Assembly (NCBI RefSeq): GCF_001715295.1 | Contig: NZ_MDKB01000006.1 | Coordinates: 62,001 to 126,000 of the forward strand | DNA: 64,000 bases | Direction: 5' to 3' | Origin: Streptomyces griseus | Lineage (GTDB): Bacteria; Actinomycetota; Actinomycetes; Streptomycetales; Streptomycetaceae | In this document: positions 8,581 to 17,357 of the stretch, in pieces | Layout of the letters: every line of letters starts with the position of its first letter | How positions within the stretch are numbered: the stretch's first letter is position 1 | The notes under the pieces: generated by a model | The model's input: the letters and a program-made list of their open reading frames with translations, nothing else | What the model was told of the DNA's origin: nothing | Database searches by the model: none | Translations under genes and position numbers: made by a program

Positions 8581-8600
8581 GAGCCTCGAACGTGACCGAA

Positions 8601-8654
8601 TCTCCCCCAGGATGTGACCTGCGTCCCGGGGGAGAATCGTTTCCCCAGGTCACA
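8601..8654 (+). promoter_or_regulatory. Interleaved stems in the leader of the following gene
   Basis: Two perfect inverted repeats interleave: TCTCCCCC (8601-8608) with GGGGGAGA (8628-8635), and TGTGACCTG (8613-8621) with CAGGTCACA (8646-8654). As RNA they would form an H-type pseudoknot or two mutually exclusive hairpins. As DNA they could be overlapping operators. The element lies about 130 bases before the next gene. Confidence 0.45.
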
Positions 8655-8786
8655 CCCACCACAGGGGTGAACACCGGGCCCAAAGACCTGTCCATTTCGT
8701 GACGTAATGCACTGACAGCAGGAGCGGGCACAGGACAAGCTGAGGTAAGAAGTCGGGGGGTGTCGATTGAAACCGGGAGTATGTCA

Positions 8787-9635
8787 GTGAGCGCCATGTC
8801 ATTTGCCCTGTTGCTGACCACCGCCGCTGCCACGGCCGTCGGCGCCGCCGCTCTGCACGCTGCTCACGGGCTGCGCAAGCAGGTCACGGCCCTACGGACG
8901 GAGCTTGCGGAGGGCCGGGACCGTCATGCTTCCGTCCCCGAGCAGCAGAACCGGAACACCGCCACCACGGCCGACGAGATACGCACGGCAGTGGCCGAAG
9001 CACTCGCCGAGGAGCGGGAGCGCGAGCTCGCCGAGGCCCGCGCCTTCTGGGCCGCACAGGAGGCGCGTGACGCCGCCGACGCCCCGTCCCTGCTCGGCGG
9101 AATGGCCGGTCTCGGTGAGGACGTCCCGTTCTTCATGCCCCGCCAGGCCGACTTCGCCGGTCTCGAGGCGATGGACCTCGAAGCCGCCGAGGCTCTCGAA
9201 GAGCTGGTGGAGCTGACCGACCTGTCCGAGGTCACGGAGGTCACCGAATTCGCCGAGGACTCACCGGAGCTGGCCGCGGCCCGCCGCCGCCACCCGTCGC
9301 ACCCGGACTTCGTGCCCACGCAGACACCGGTCGTCACCGACCATGAGCGTACCGTGAACCGGCTGGAGCGGCTCGCGAACACCGGGACCCAGCTCACCGA
9401 CGTGCGCCCGGGCCCGCTCGGCACGCTGGACGTGTACGTCTTCGCCGACGGCACCACGCTGTGCATGACCCCCGGCCACCGCGAGACCGCCGAGCGGCTC
9501 GCCGACTCGCTGCGCGCGGGTGAGCAGCCCGTACTGCTGGGCGGGTCCGGTGTCTCCGGCGCCTACGCGCTGACGTTCTCCTGCGGCGAGGAGAACGTCT
9601 ACATCCTCGCGGACCGCGTCATCGCCTCGTTCTGA
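8787..9635 (+). CDS. Membrane-anchored protein of unknown function
   Basis: A 282-residue protein. Residues 4-25 are a hydrophobic helix (SFALLLTTAAATAVGAAA), followed by a charged helix (residues 28-75) and an acidic Glu/Asp/Thr-rich middle (residues 100-170). The compact C-terminal domain (residues about 180-282) contains GTLDVYVFADGTTLCMTP and a conserved-looking end ENVYILADRVIASF. GTG at 8787 is chosen for GGGAG 7 bases upstream; GTG 8760 and ATG 8781 are in frame but poorly spaced. No catalytic motif is recognised. The topology suggests one membrane helix with a cytoplasmic globular domain. Confidence 0.65.
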   Translation: MSAMSFALLLTTAAATAVGAAALHAAHGLRKQVTALRTELAEGRDRHASVPEQQNRNTATTADEIRTAVAEALAEERERELAEARAFWAAQEARDAADAPSLLGGMAGLGEDVPFFMPRQADFAGLEAMDLEAAEALEELVELTDLSEVTEVTEFAEDSPELAAARRRHPSHPDFVPTQTPVVTDHERTVNRLERLANTGTQLTDVRPGPLGTLDVYVFADGTTLCMTPGHRETAERLADSLRAGEQPVLLGGSGVSGAYALTFSCGEENVYILADRVIASF

Positions 9636-9655
9636 CACCGCCCGGCGGCGACCGG

Positions 9656-9985
9656 TCAGCCGGTTCCGGAAGGGAAGGCCCGCTCCGCCGCCGCCCTGAC
9701 ACAGCGCACGGCCTCGTCCAGCTCCTGGGACGAGGCCGTTTCCAGTGCCACGGCGAGATCACGTCCGGCGACGGCGAGCTGATCGCCCACCGCGAATATC
9801 CCGGCGTCCGGCATGACGCGCGGCTCCCGCTCCGGCGCCTCCACGCGCTGGGCGCGCGCGGACAGTTCCCTCGCCACGGCGAGCGCCTCCGCGGCGGCCC
9901 CGCGCTGCAGTCTGCTCTGCGGGGCGCTGCGCAGACGGTCGGCGAATCGGTCCACAGCGGTGATCAGAGGTGTCGTATCGAGCAC
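9656..9985 (-). CDS. Small helical protein, unknown function
   Basis: A 109-residue, Ala/Arg-rich, probably all-helical soluble protein (AVDRFADRLR, AAAEALAVARELSARAQRV, DEAVRCVRAAAERAF). The start is a GTG at 9985 with TAGGG upstream. It is convergent with the membrane-anchored protein gene, with only 20 bases between their stops. It resembles small conserved Streptomyces proteins, and no function can be inferred. Confidence 0.5.
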   Translation of the reverse strand: MLDTTPLITAVDRFADRLRSAPQSRLQRGAAAEALAVARELSARAQRVEAPEREPRVMPDAGIFAVGDQLAVAGRDLAVALETASSQELDEAVRCVRAAAERAFPSGTG

Positions 9986-10349
9986 GCCGCGACCCTACGC
10001 GCCCCACCGGACGGTTGCCGAACGGGGCCTCCGCTCGCGCAGGGTGCCGGGAAGGACCGGCAACGCGCACGGCGGCGGAAGCGCCGAGGTCCCAGGCCTC
10101 CTCCGGGGGAACCCCCCGCACGCCACGGTCCGCCGTCCGGTTCCCGCGTCGCGACCGCTCGCCCCGTCGCCGACGGCTCCTCGTCGTGGAGGAGGTTGCC
10201 CTCTCCGGTACGCCTCGGAGCACGGCGGCCGGCCGCGGGGCGAACACGGCCTCGTCCCCCGCCGCACCGGGGCGAGCACCCCCGAGGACGACCTGAGGCG
10301 GGCGGCCCGGACGCTGCTCTCCGAGCGCCTCCGGACCCGGGCACGACGG
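9986..10349. other. Non-coding interval
   Basis: About 360 bases with no credible gene. All frames here are arginine-rich translations without ribosome sites. It probably holds the promoter of the leftward small gene and the 3' region of the Bax-inhibitor gene. Confidence 0.5.
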
Positions 10350-10383
10350 AACGGCCCGCAGGCTCGGATGCCTGCGGGCCGTT
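10350..10383 (-). terminator. Hairpin terminator of the Bax-inhibitor gene
   Basis: A perfect 14-base stem (AACGGCCCGCAGGC and complement) with the 6-base loop TCGGAT lies 25 bases after the stop of the leftward Bax inhibitor-1 gene. Confidence 0.75.
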
Positions 10384-10407
10384 CCGTGTGCGGTGTGCCT
10401 GCGGGGG

Positions 10408-11295
10408 TCAGTCGTCCCCGTTGAGGATGGAGAGCAGGCGCAGCATCTCCAGGTAGATCCAGACCAGGGTCAGGGTCAGGCCGAAGGCGGCCAGCCAGGA
10501 CTCCTCGCGCGGGGCGCCGTAGTTGATGCCGTCCTCGACCTGCTTGAAGTCCAGGGCCAGGAAGCAGGCGCCGAGGATGATCCCGATGACTCCGAAGAGG
10601 ATGCCGAGGCCGCCGCTGCGGAAGCCCAGGCCGTCACCGCCGCCGAACACGCTGAACAGCATGTTGACCATCATCAGGAGCACGAAGCCCACGGCGGCGG
10701 CCATCACGAAGCCGTAGAAACGGCGGGTGACGCGGATCCAGCGCATCTTGTACGCGATGAGCACACCGGCGAAGACGCACATGGTGCCCATCACCGCCTG
10801 CATCACGGTGCCGGGGCTGATGTAGGTGCTGACCGTGCTGGAGATCACCCCGAGGAAGACACCCTCGAAGGCCGCGTACGCGATGATCAGCGCCGGGGAC
10901 GCCTTGCGCTTGAACGACTGGATGATCGCGAAGACGAAGGCCACCAGGGCGGCGCCGACGGCGATGCCGTAGGACTTGCCGAGATTGGCCTCGTCCACCG
11001 GCAGCAGGGCCCAGGAGAGCGCCGCGGTGAGCACCACGGTGCCCAACGTCATGGCCGTACGGGTGACGACGTCGTCGATCGTCATCACGTCGGGGCGCGC
11101 CGGCGCCTGCGGGGCGCCGTACCGGGTGTCCTGCTGGGCGTAGGGGTTGGTGGCGTACGGGTTGGCGGCGGCGCCCTGCGCGTACGGGTTGGCACCCACT
11201 GCGGGGGCCCCGGCCTGCGGCGCCGCGTTGAAGCCCGCGTAGCCGTTGTCGCGGCTGAACCCCCGTCGCGAGAAGACCGGGTTGCTGCTCCTCAT
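10408..11295 (-). CDS. Bax inhibitor-1/YccA family membrane protein
   Basis: A 295-residue protein. A 70-residue soluble N terminus has repeated NPYA motifs (NPYAQ, NPYAT, NPYAQ). Seven hydrophobic helices follow, including TLGTVVLTAALSWALL, GIAVGAALVAFVFAII and GILFGVIGIILGACFLALDF. The last helix region near LEMLRLLSILNGDD fits the actinobacterial Bax inhibitor-1-like (YccA/YbhL) family, proposed to form pH-sensitive calcium leak channels. The ATG at 11295 follows GGAGGAGTGAG; an upstream ATG at 11334 adds 13 residues without family similarity. It ends in a strong hairpin and is transcribed alone. Confidence 0.88.
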   Translation of the reverse strand: MRSSNPVFSRRGFSRDNGYAGFNAAPQAGAPAVGANPYAQGAAANPYATNPYAQQDTRYGAPQAPARPDVMTIDDVVTRTAMTLGTVVLTAALSWALLPVDEANLGKSYGIAVGAALVAFVFAIIQSFKRKASPALIIAYAAFEGVFLGVISSTVSTYISPGTVMQAVMGTMCVFAGVLIAYKMRWIRVTRRFYGFVMAAAVGFVLLMMVNMLFSVFGGGDGLGFRSGGLGILFGVIGIILGACFLALDFKQVEDGINYGAPREESWLAAFGLTLTLVWIYLEMLRLLSILNGDD

Positions 11296-11476
11296 CTCAC
11301 TCCTCCATGGCCACCCAGCGTGGCCTTCCCACAAGAGTAATGGGTAGGCAAAACAATCCGTCCACTACCGGAGGAGGATCTTTCGGAGAAGTTGACCACT
11401 GGGCCACCGGGCGGCCGCCCGGTTCCCGCCTGCGCCGGGGAACGCCTGCCGCTCGGTCCACCCCCACCGCGTGTAT

Positions 11477-11497
11477 CCGGAGTCCGCCGGACTTCGG
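11477..11497 (-). terminator. Possible terminator after bldA
   Basis: Arms CCGGAGTCC and GGACTTCGG with a 3-base loop lie 30 bases downstream of the tRNA 3' end on the minus strand. Confidence 0.45.
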
Positions 11498-11526
11498 TGC
11501 CCTCTCGACCCGCACGGCGGGTTGAG

Positions 11527-11610
11527 TGCCCGGAGCCGGACTCGAACCGGCACGCCCCCGAGGAGGCAGCGAGGTTTAAGCTCGCCGTGTCTGCATTCCA
11601 CCACCCGGGC
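11527..11610 (-). tRNA. bldA: tRNA-Leu, anticodon UAA (bldA)
   Basis: The minus-strand transcript folds as a class II tRNA: acceptor GCCCGGG paired with TCCGGGC and discriminator A; anticodon stem GCGAG/CTCGC around loop CTTAAAC, giving anticodon UAA; a long variable arm (GCCTCC..GGGGGC); and a T arm GCCGG-TTCGAGT-CCGGC. CCA is not encoded. The UAA anticodon reads UUA, the rarest Streptomyces codon. In that genus this tRNA is bldA, which limits expression of TTA-containing developmental and antibiotic regulators. The gene stands alone between the Bax-inhibitor and ABC genes. Confidence 0.95.
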
Positions 11611-12259
11611 GTGGGCGCGCGGCTCCGCGTTGGCACAAGACCCTATCGGGGGGCTTCGCTCGGACAGCGGAACATCTGCTCGATGTTGTCTTATTTTATT
11701 GACTGTTTGATGGACCGTCAGACACGTGACCGGCGTCAGGGCATGCCCCCGTGGGTGGAGGGGTCGGGAGCCCGGCGAACGGGAATGACGGAAACTCGCC
11801 CCACCCGGTCGGGTCAAGCGCCATGGGAACGCCACCTTTCGCCAGTGCTTCGCCACCCCACCGGCCGGCAGCGTCGTCGACGCGCCGCCGGGCCGGTCGG
11901 CTCCGCGTGTCTCCGGGCCCTTCGGCACCGCCCCGCCGACACGCAACACGGCACTCACGCCGGGCAGCAGCGTAACGAGCGTGCCGTCCACCGCGGCAGC
12001 CGGGGCGCCCCGCTCCCGGAACACCGGCCGCGAGGCCGCGGCGGCCCGGCCGGTGCCCCGCGGCTCGACCGCCCCGCCCTGCCCAGGACGGGCGTCCTCA
12101 GGGTCGGTGTCATACCCGAGAGGTACTCCGGGACCCCGCCGGTGCGACTCAAGACGGTTCCCGGAACGGGTACGGGGACTGACGACCGGGCGGAGAACGG
12201 CGATGAGGATGGAGGGGTCCCCGAGCAGGTCCCGCACCACCCGAACCAGGAGTACCCCT
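11611..12259. other. Non-coding interval: bldA upstream region and ABC promoter region
   Basis: About 650 bases with no supported gene. It contains an unusually AT-rich patch near 11690-11710 that fits the bldA promoter. The remainder is GC-rich and would hold the promoter of the rightward ABC operon. Confidence 0.5.
11693..11721 (-). promoter_or_regulatory. Candidate bldA promoter
   Basis: On the minus strand, CTGACG (-35, 11721-11716) is separated by 17 bases from TAAAAT (-10, 11698-11693), predicting a start near 11686 and a leader of about 75 bases before the mature tRNA. This is the most AT-rich spot in the neighbourhood. Confidence 0.5.
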
Positions 12260-13027
12260 GTGACCACCACCGCCGTTCACCGCACCACCGCGGTCGCCGC
12301 CCGCGCCACGGAGCTGTCGAAGGTCTACGGACAGGGTGAGACCCAGGTGGTCGCCCTGGACCGGGTGACCGTGGACTTCCCGCAGGGCGAGTTCACCGCG
12401 ATCATGGGGCCCTCGGGCTCCGGCAAGTCCACCCTGATGCACTGCGTGGCCGGCCTCGACAGCTTCAGCAGCGGCTCCGTGCGCATCGGCGAGACCGAGC
12501 TCGGCACGTTGAAGGACAAGCAGCTCACCCAGCTCCGCCGGGACAAGATCGGCTTCATCTTCCAGGCCTTCAACCTCCTGCCGACCCTGTCCGCGCTGGA
12601 GAACATCACCCTGCCGATGGACATCGCCGGCCGCAAGCCGGACGCCGCGTGGCTGCAGAAGGTCATCGACATGGTCGGCCTCTCCGACCGCCTCGGTCAC
12701 CGGCCCACCGAGCTCTCCGGCGGTCAGCAGCAGCGCGTCGCCGTGGCCCGCGCCCTGGCATCCCAACCCGAGATCATCTTCGGCGACGAGCCGACCGGGA
12801 ACCTGGACTCACGCTCGGGCGCGGAGGTGCTCGGCTTCCTGCGCAACTCGGTGCGCGAACTCGGCCAGACCGTGGTGATGGTGACCCACGACCCGGTCGC
12901 CGCCTCCTACGCGGACCGCGTGCTCTTCCTCGCCGACGGGGCGGTCGTCGACCAGATGATGCACCCCACCGCCGACGGTGTCCTCGACCGGATGAAGGCG
13001 TTCGACGCGAAGGGCCGCACCAGCTGA
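12260..13027 (+). CDS. ABC transporter ATPase (MacB/LolD type), copy 1
   Basis: A 255-residue ATPase: Walker A GPSGSGKST (near residue 52), Q-loop FQAFNLLP, signature LSGGQQQR, Walker B IIFGDEPTG, and H-loop VTHDP. This is the MacB/LolD subgroup that pairs with FtsX-fold permeases and uses mechanotransmission rather than classical transport. GTG at 12260 with AGGAG 7 bases upstream. It is followed after 53 bases by the permease gene. It is closely similar along its length to the ATPase encoded at 43725-44513, including LGTLKDKQLTQLRRDK versus TKLKDKKLTQLRRDR, indicating duplication. Confidence 0.92.
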   Translation: MTTTAVHRTTAVAARATELSKVYGQGETQVVALDRVTVDFPQGEFTAIMGPSGSGKSTLMHCVAGLDSFSSGSVRIGETELGTLKDKQLTQLRRDKIGFIFQAFNLLPTLSALENITLPMDIAGRKPDAAWLQKVIDMVGLSDRLGHRPTELSGGQQQRVAVARALASQPEIIFGDEPTGNLDSRSGAEVLGFLRNSVRELGQTVVMVTHDPVAASYADRVLFLADGAVVDQMMHPTADGVLDRMKAFDAKGRTS

Positions 13028-13080
13028 CGGCTGCTGGACGCCCCCGCCACCCCCTACCGAACTCCCCGGGAATCCACGAC

Positions 13081-15606
13081 ATGTTCCGTACCGCTGTGCG
13101 CAACGTCCTCGCGCACAAGGCCAGGCTGCTGATGACCGTGCTCGCCGTGATGCTCGGCGTCGCCTTCGTCTCCGGCACGCTGGTCTTCACCGACACCCTC
13201 GGCAACGCCTTCCGCAACCAGTCCACCAAGAACTACGACAGGGTGGCCGTCGCCGTCACCACCTGGGCCGAGCGCGGCGACGAGGAGACCCCGGCCGTCG
13301 ACGAGGCCACCCTCGCGAAGATCCGGGCCCTGGACGGCGTCGCCGAGGCCACCGGCCGGGTCTCCGGGTTCGCCGGGGTCGCCGACCCGGACGGCAAACT
13401 GATCGGCAACGGCTGGTCCAACACCGGATCCAACTTCTCCCCCGGCGCCGGCGGCAAGGACGCGCAGTACGCGTTCACCGAGGGCACCGGACCGGTGAAG
13501 GCCGGCCAGGTCGCCCTCGACAAGGAAACCGCGCGCAAGGGCGAGTACCGCGTGGGCGACCCGGTGCGGGTCGCCACGAACGGCCCGGTCAAGGAGTACA
13601 CCCTCTCCGGTGTCTTCACGACCGAGGACGGCGCGGTGAACGCGGGTGGCAGCCTGGTTCTCTTCGACACCGAGGTCGCCCAGCGGCTCTACCTGCGGCC
13701 GGGCCAGTTCACGGACGTCACCGTGACCGCCGCGGCCGGCGCATCCGACCAGCGGCTGCTGGACGCCGTGAAGCCCCTCCTCCCGGAGGCCGCCGAGGCC
13801 AGGACCGGTGCGGCCCTCGCGGCCGAGGAGGCCGAGCAGACCGAGAACGGCCTCAAGAACCTCAACCAGCTGCTGCTGGCCTTCGCGGCCATCGCGCTCT
13901 TCGTCGGCGTCTTCCTGATCGCCAACACGTTCACCATGCTCGTCGCCCAGCGCACCAAGGAGCTCGCCCTGATGCGCGCCGTCGGCGCCTCCCGCCGGCA
14001 GGTCAAGTGGGCCGTCCTGTCCGAAGCCGGGGTGGTCGGCCTGATCGCCTCGGTGATCGGCCTGCTCCTCGGTGTCGGCCTCGCGACGGGCCTGCGCTCC
14101 GCCATGGGCGCGTTCGGGGGGAAGATCCCGGCCGGGCCCCTGGTCGTCTCGCCCACCGCGGTGGTCTCGGCGTTCGCCGTCGGCATCCTGATCACCGTGT
14201 TCGCCGCCTGGCTGCCGGCCCGCCGCGCCGCCAAGATCCCGCCGGTCGCGGCGATGAGCAGTGTGCACGCGGTGGCCAGCACCAAGTCCCTGGTCCTGCG
14301 GAACTCGGTCGGCGGGGTCCTCACCCTGCTCGGGTCCGCGGCGATCGTCCTCGGCTCCTCCCAGGGCGCGGACGGCAAGGTGGTCATCGGTGTCGGAGCG
14401 TTCTTCGCCCTGACCGGTGTCATCGTGCTCATTCCCCTGCTCTCCCGCCCGGTGATCGCCCTGGTGCGTCCGCTGCTGCGCAAGCTCTTCGGGGTATCCG
14501 GCAAGCTCGCCGCGCAGAACGCCGTCCGCAACCCGCGGCGCACCGGCGCCACCGCGTCGGCGCTGGCGATCGGCCTCACCCTGGTCACCGGGATCTCGGT
14601 GCTGGGCGTCACGCTCGGCCAGGCCGTGGACAAGACGACGACGGACAACATCCGGGCCGACTACATGGTCTCGATGGCCAGCGGGGACTCGCTCGACGAG
14701 TCCGCCCTGGCCGCGCTGCGCAAGGCCGACGGCGTCACCGCCGCCTCCCCCCAGAGGGCGACCTGGCTCACCCTCGGCGAGGCGGGGGTCTCGGCCTCCG
14801 CCGTCACCCCCGGCGAGGTCGAGAAGGTCTTCGCCCTGAAGACGGTCTCCGGCTCGCTCTCGTCGCTGAAGGACGGCGAGATGGCCGTCGACCGCAAGAC
14901 CGCGGCGTCGCACGGCTGGAAGACCGGTGACAGCGTTCCGGTGACCTTCCTGGACGACAAGAAGGAGACCCTGAAGGTCGGGGCTCTCTACGAGGGCAAC
15001 GAGTTCCTCTCCCCGGTCCTGGTGTCCGAGAAGGTCATCGCCCCGCACGAGAGCCTCGCGGAGATCCGTGAGGTGTGGCTGACCATGGACGGCGGCCGGA
15101 GCGCGGCCAACGAGCAGGCGCTGGTCGACGCGCTCGGCGACAACCCGGCGATGAGCATCATGGACCGCCAGGGCATCCGTGACATGTTCGGCGGATTCGT
15201 GAACACGGCGATGAACATCATGTACGGGCTGCTGGCGATGGCCCTGGTCATCGCGGTCCTCGGGGTCGTCAACACCCTCGCGATGTCCGTGTTCGAACGT
15301 CAGCAGGAGATCGGCATGCTGCGGGCGATCGGCCTGGACCGCCGCAGGGTCAAGCGCATGATCCGCCTGGAGGCCGTGGTCATCTCGCTCTTCGGAGCGG
15401 TGGTCGGCGTCGCCCTCGGTATGTTCCTCGGCTGGGCGATCGGGGAGGCCCTGTCCTCCTCCGTCCCGGAGTACGCCCTGGTCATCCCGTGGGGCCGGAT
15501 CGCCCTCTTCCTGGCGCTGGCGGGACTCGTGGGTGTGCTGGCCTCACTGTGGCCGGCCCGCAGCGGCGCGAAGCTGAACATGCTGACCGCCATCAAGACG
15601 GAGTAG
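13081..15606 (+). CDS. FtsX-like ABC permease, copy 1
   Basis: An 841-residue permease with two FtsX/MacB_PCD units. An N-terminal helix (LLMTVLAVMLGVAFVSG) precedes an extracellular domain (residues about 45-260). Three helices follow (LLLAFAAIALFVGVFLI, AGVVGLIASVIGLLLGV, VVSAFAVGILITVFAAW), then a central helix pair, a second extracellular domain (residues about 510-700) and a terminal helix triplet (YGLLAMALVIAVLGVVNT). It pairs with the ATPase just upstream. Likely roles are export of a peptide or lipid, or cell-envelope stress handling. The substrate is unknown. Confidence 0.9.
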   Translation: MFRTAVRNVLAHKARLLMTVLAVMLGVAFVSGTLVFTDTLGNAFRNQSTKNYDRVAVAVTTWAERGDEETPAVDEATLAKIRALDGVAEATGRVSGFAGVADPDGKLIGNGWSNTGSNFSPGAGGKDAQYAFTEGTGPVKAGQVALDKETARKGEYRVGDPVRVATNGPVKEYTLSGVFTTEDGAVNAGGSLVLFDTEVAQRLYLRPGQFTDVTVTAAAGASDQRLLDAVKPLLPEAAEARTGAALAAEEAEQTENGLKNLNQLLLAFAAIALFVGVFLIANTFTMLVAQRTKELALMRAVGASRRQVKWAVLSEAGVVGLIASVIGLLLGVGLATGLRSAMGAFGGKIPAGPLVVSPTAVVSAFAVGILITVFAAWLPARRAAKIPPVAAMSSVHAVASTKSLVLRNSVGGVLTLLGSAAIVLGSSQGADGKVVIGVGAFFALTGVIVLIPLLSRPVIALVRPLLRKLFGVSGKLAAQNAVRNPRRTGATASALAIGLTLVTGISVLGVTLGQAVDKTTTDNIRADYMVSMASGDSLDESALAALRKADGVTAASPQRATWLTLGEAGVSASAVTPGEVEKVFALKTVSGSLSSLKDGEMAVDRKTAASHGWKTGDSVPVTFLDDKKETLKVGALYEGNEFLSPVLVSEKVIAPHESLAEIREVWLTMDGGRSAANEQALVDALGDNPAMSIMDRQGIRDMFGGFVNTAMNIMYGLLAMALVIAVLGVVNTLAMSVFERQQEIGMLRAIGLDRRRVKRMIRLEAVVISLFGAVVGVALGMFLGWAIGEALSSSVPEYALVIPWGRIALFLALAGLVGVLASLWPARSGAKLNMLTAIKTE

Positions 15607-15640
15607 GGCCCGGCCCGCGGTTCCCGGCGCACCGCACGGC

Positions 15641-15720
15641 GGGCGGACGTCCGCGTGCGCGAGGAACGGGGACGTCCCGGCAGCGCGGCGAGGCGCCCGA
15701 GGTCCCGCCCGGCCGCCGGG
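15641..15720. repeat. Diverged partial copy of the MITE-like element at 50388
   Basis: ACGTCCGC (15647), GGGGACGT (15668) and CGCGGCGAGG (15684) recur with exactly the same spacing (21 and 16 bases) in the hairpin element near 50.4 kb, at 50455, 50476 and 50492. This indicates a shared origin rather than chance. Outer inverted arms are not preserved here. Confidence 0.45.
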
Positions 15721-15751
15721 GACCTCGGGACCCCCGGGGACGACAGACGTG

Positions 15752-15784
15752 AGGGCCGGCATCCGTACCACGGGTGCCGGCCCT
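15752..15784. terminator. Bidirectional hairpin terminator
   Basis: Fourteen-base arms AGGGCCGGCATCCG and CGGGTGCCGGCCCT (one G-U) with a 5-base loop lie between the convergent ABC permease and cfa genes. Confidence 0.7.
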
Positions 15785-15797
15785 CCCACGTCGGGGA

Positions 15798-17102
15798 TCA
15801 GCCGGCCGCCGAGGCCGTCCAGGCGCGGGCACGCAGGGGCATACCCGCCGGGCCGTCCTCCCGCGGACGCACCGCGAGGATCTGGTTGACACCGATCCTG
15901 TTGCGTTCGAAGGAGAGCGCGGAGGCGGCCATGTAGAGCCGCCAGACCCTGGCGCGTCCGGGCGAGGTGGCCCGGACGGCCTCCTTCCAGTTCTCCTCCA
16001 GGTTGGCCACCCACCGGCGCAGGGTCAGGGCGTAGTGCTCACGGATGGCTTCGACGTCACGTGCCTCGAATCCGGCCTCCTCCAGGGTGGCCACGGTGCG
16101 GCCGAGGGGGGCGAGCTCCCCGTCCGGGAAGACGTAGGCGTCGATGAACTCGTCGATGCGGTAGGCCGATTCGTCCTTCTCGGGACGGCGGGCGATCTGG
16201 TGGTTCAGCAGTCGGCCGCCGGGCTTCAGCAGGGCGTGGAGGGCGTCGGCGTACTCGCGGAAGCGGACCGAGCCGACGTGTTCGGCCATGCCGATGGAGG
16301 AGATCGCGTCGTACGGGCCGTCCCTGACGTCCCGGTAGTCCTGGACGCGGATCTCGATCCGGTCGGTGAGGCCCTCCTCGGCGATGCGCTTACGGGCGAA
16401 GGCCGCCTGCTCGGCGGAGAGGGTGACCCCGGTGACGAGGGCGCCGTACTCGCGGGCGGCGTGGATCGCCATGGACCCCCAGCCGCAGCCGACGTCGAGG
16501 AGGCGGTCGCCTTCCTTCAGCGCGAGCTTGCGGCAGACGAGGTCGAGCTTGTCGCGCTGGGCGTCCTCGAGCGTGCCGCCGTCCTGCCAGTAGGCGCAGG
16601 AGTAGACCATGGAGGGGCCGAGCACCAGAGCGTAGAAGTCGTTCCCCACGTCGTAGTGGTGGCTGATGGCCTCCTTGTCGCGGCGCTTGGTGTGCAGCGC
16701 TCCCGAGCGGCGGCGCACCTCCTCGGCGGGCGGGGGCGGGGGCGGCCAGGGGCCGGCCAGCCGCGCGAGGCCGCGGGCGAAGGCCCGTACCTTCGGATCC
16801 CGTACCGGGTGGACGGCGTCCTTCGCGTCGGCGCCGCGCTCCCACAGGAGCGCCGCCAGATGGCCCAGGGCCTCGTAGAGGTCGCCGTCGACATCGATCT
16901 CACCGGCCACCCAGGCGCGGGCCAGACCGAGTTCGCCCGGCTTCCAGAGCAGCCGGCGCAGGGCACGACGGTGGCGCAGGACGAGGGCCGGGGCGCCCGG
17001 CGGCCCTGCTTCGCTGCCGTCCCAGGCCCGGATCCGGACCGGCAGCGGTTCTCCCAGCAACTCTTCGGCGAGAGCGGTCAGCCGCGAGGCGGCGTCTGCC
17101 AT
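15798..17102 (-). CDS. cfa: Cyclopropane-fatty-acyl-phospholipid synthase
   Basis: A 434-residue SAM-dependent methyltransferase of the CFA/mycolic-acid cyclopropane synthase family. It has an N-terminal lipid-binding region (residues 1-140), then the class I methyltransferase core with motif I LLDVGCGWGSM and the family segments FYALVLGPSMVYSCAYW and GMAEHVG. It adds a methylene to unsaturated acyl chains of membrane phospholipids. ATG at 17102 follows GGAGG 8 bases upstream. It lies downstream of the ndh gene and its terminator. Confidence 0.9.
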   Translation of the reverse strand: MADAASRLTALAEELLGEPLPVRIRAWDGSEAGPPGAPALVLRHRRALRRLLWKPGELGLARAWVAGEIDVDGDLYEALGHLAALLWERGADAKDAVHPVRDPKVRAFARGLARLAGPWPPPPPPAEEVRRRSGALHTKRRDKEAISHHYDVGNDFYALVLGPSMVYSCAYWQDGGTLEDAQRDKLDLVCRKLALKEGDRLLDVGCGWGSMAIHAAREYGALVTGVTLSAEQAAFARKRIAEEGLTDRIEIRVQDYRDVRDGPYDAISSIGMAEHVGSVRFREYADALHALLKPGGRLLNHQIARRPEKDESAYRIDEFIDAYVFPDGELAPLGRTVATLEEAGFEARDVEAIREHYALTLRRWVANLEENWKEAVRATSPGRARVWRLYMAASALSFERNRIGVNQILAVRPREDGPAGMPLRARAWTASAAG

Positions 17103-17300
17103 GGCGTACACCTCCGTGGTGGTGTTTCCCAACGTGCCTAAATTCGCATATACGCACCCGAACCGGGCCGCGACACCTCGGGGCGACGGCGAGGTACACC
17201 TGACCCAACGCCACCCGGATCGGGGGCCTTCCCGCAACGGCGCAACGGAACGGCAAAATACCTGCATGCGCCACGCAGTTGCCCCGGCCGGCAGGAACGC

Positions 17301-17342
17301 CGAAGGGACCGTCCGCACCACGGATGGCGGACGGTCCCTTCG
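17301..17342 (-). terminator. Hairpin terminator of ndh
   Basis: A perfect 16-base stem (CGAAGGGACCGTCCGC and complement) with a 10-base loop lies 16 bases beyond the ndh stop. Confidence 0.8.
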
Positions 17343-17357
17343 GTGACGTGCGGGTGG

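Noticed and set aside
9813..10424. 203-residue plus-strand frame over the small helical gene
   Set aside because: It is Ser/Arg-rich, overlaps a better-supported gene in antisense, and ends in the terminator hairpin.
13054..15048. 664-residue minus-strand frame across the ABC permease
   Set aside because: It is a shadow of the permease's GC-rich codons, rich in Arg/Gly/Asp runs, with no start signal.
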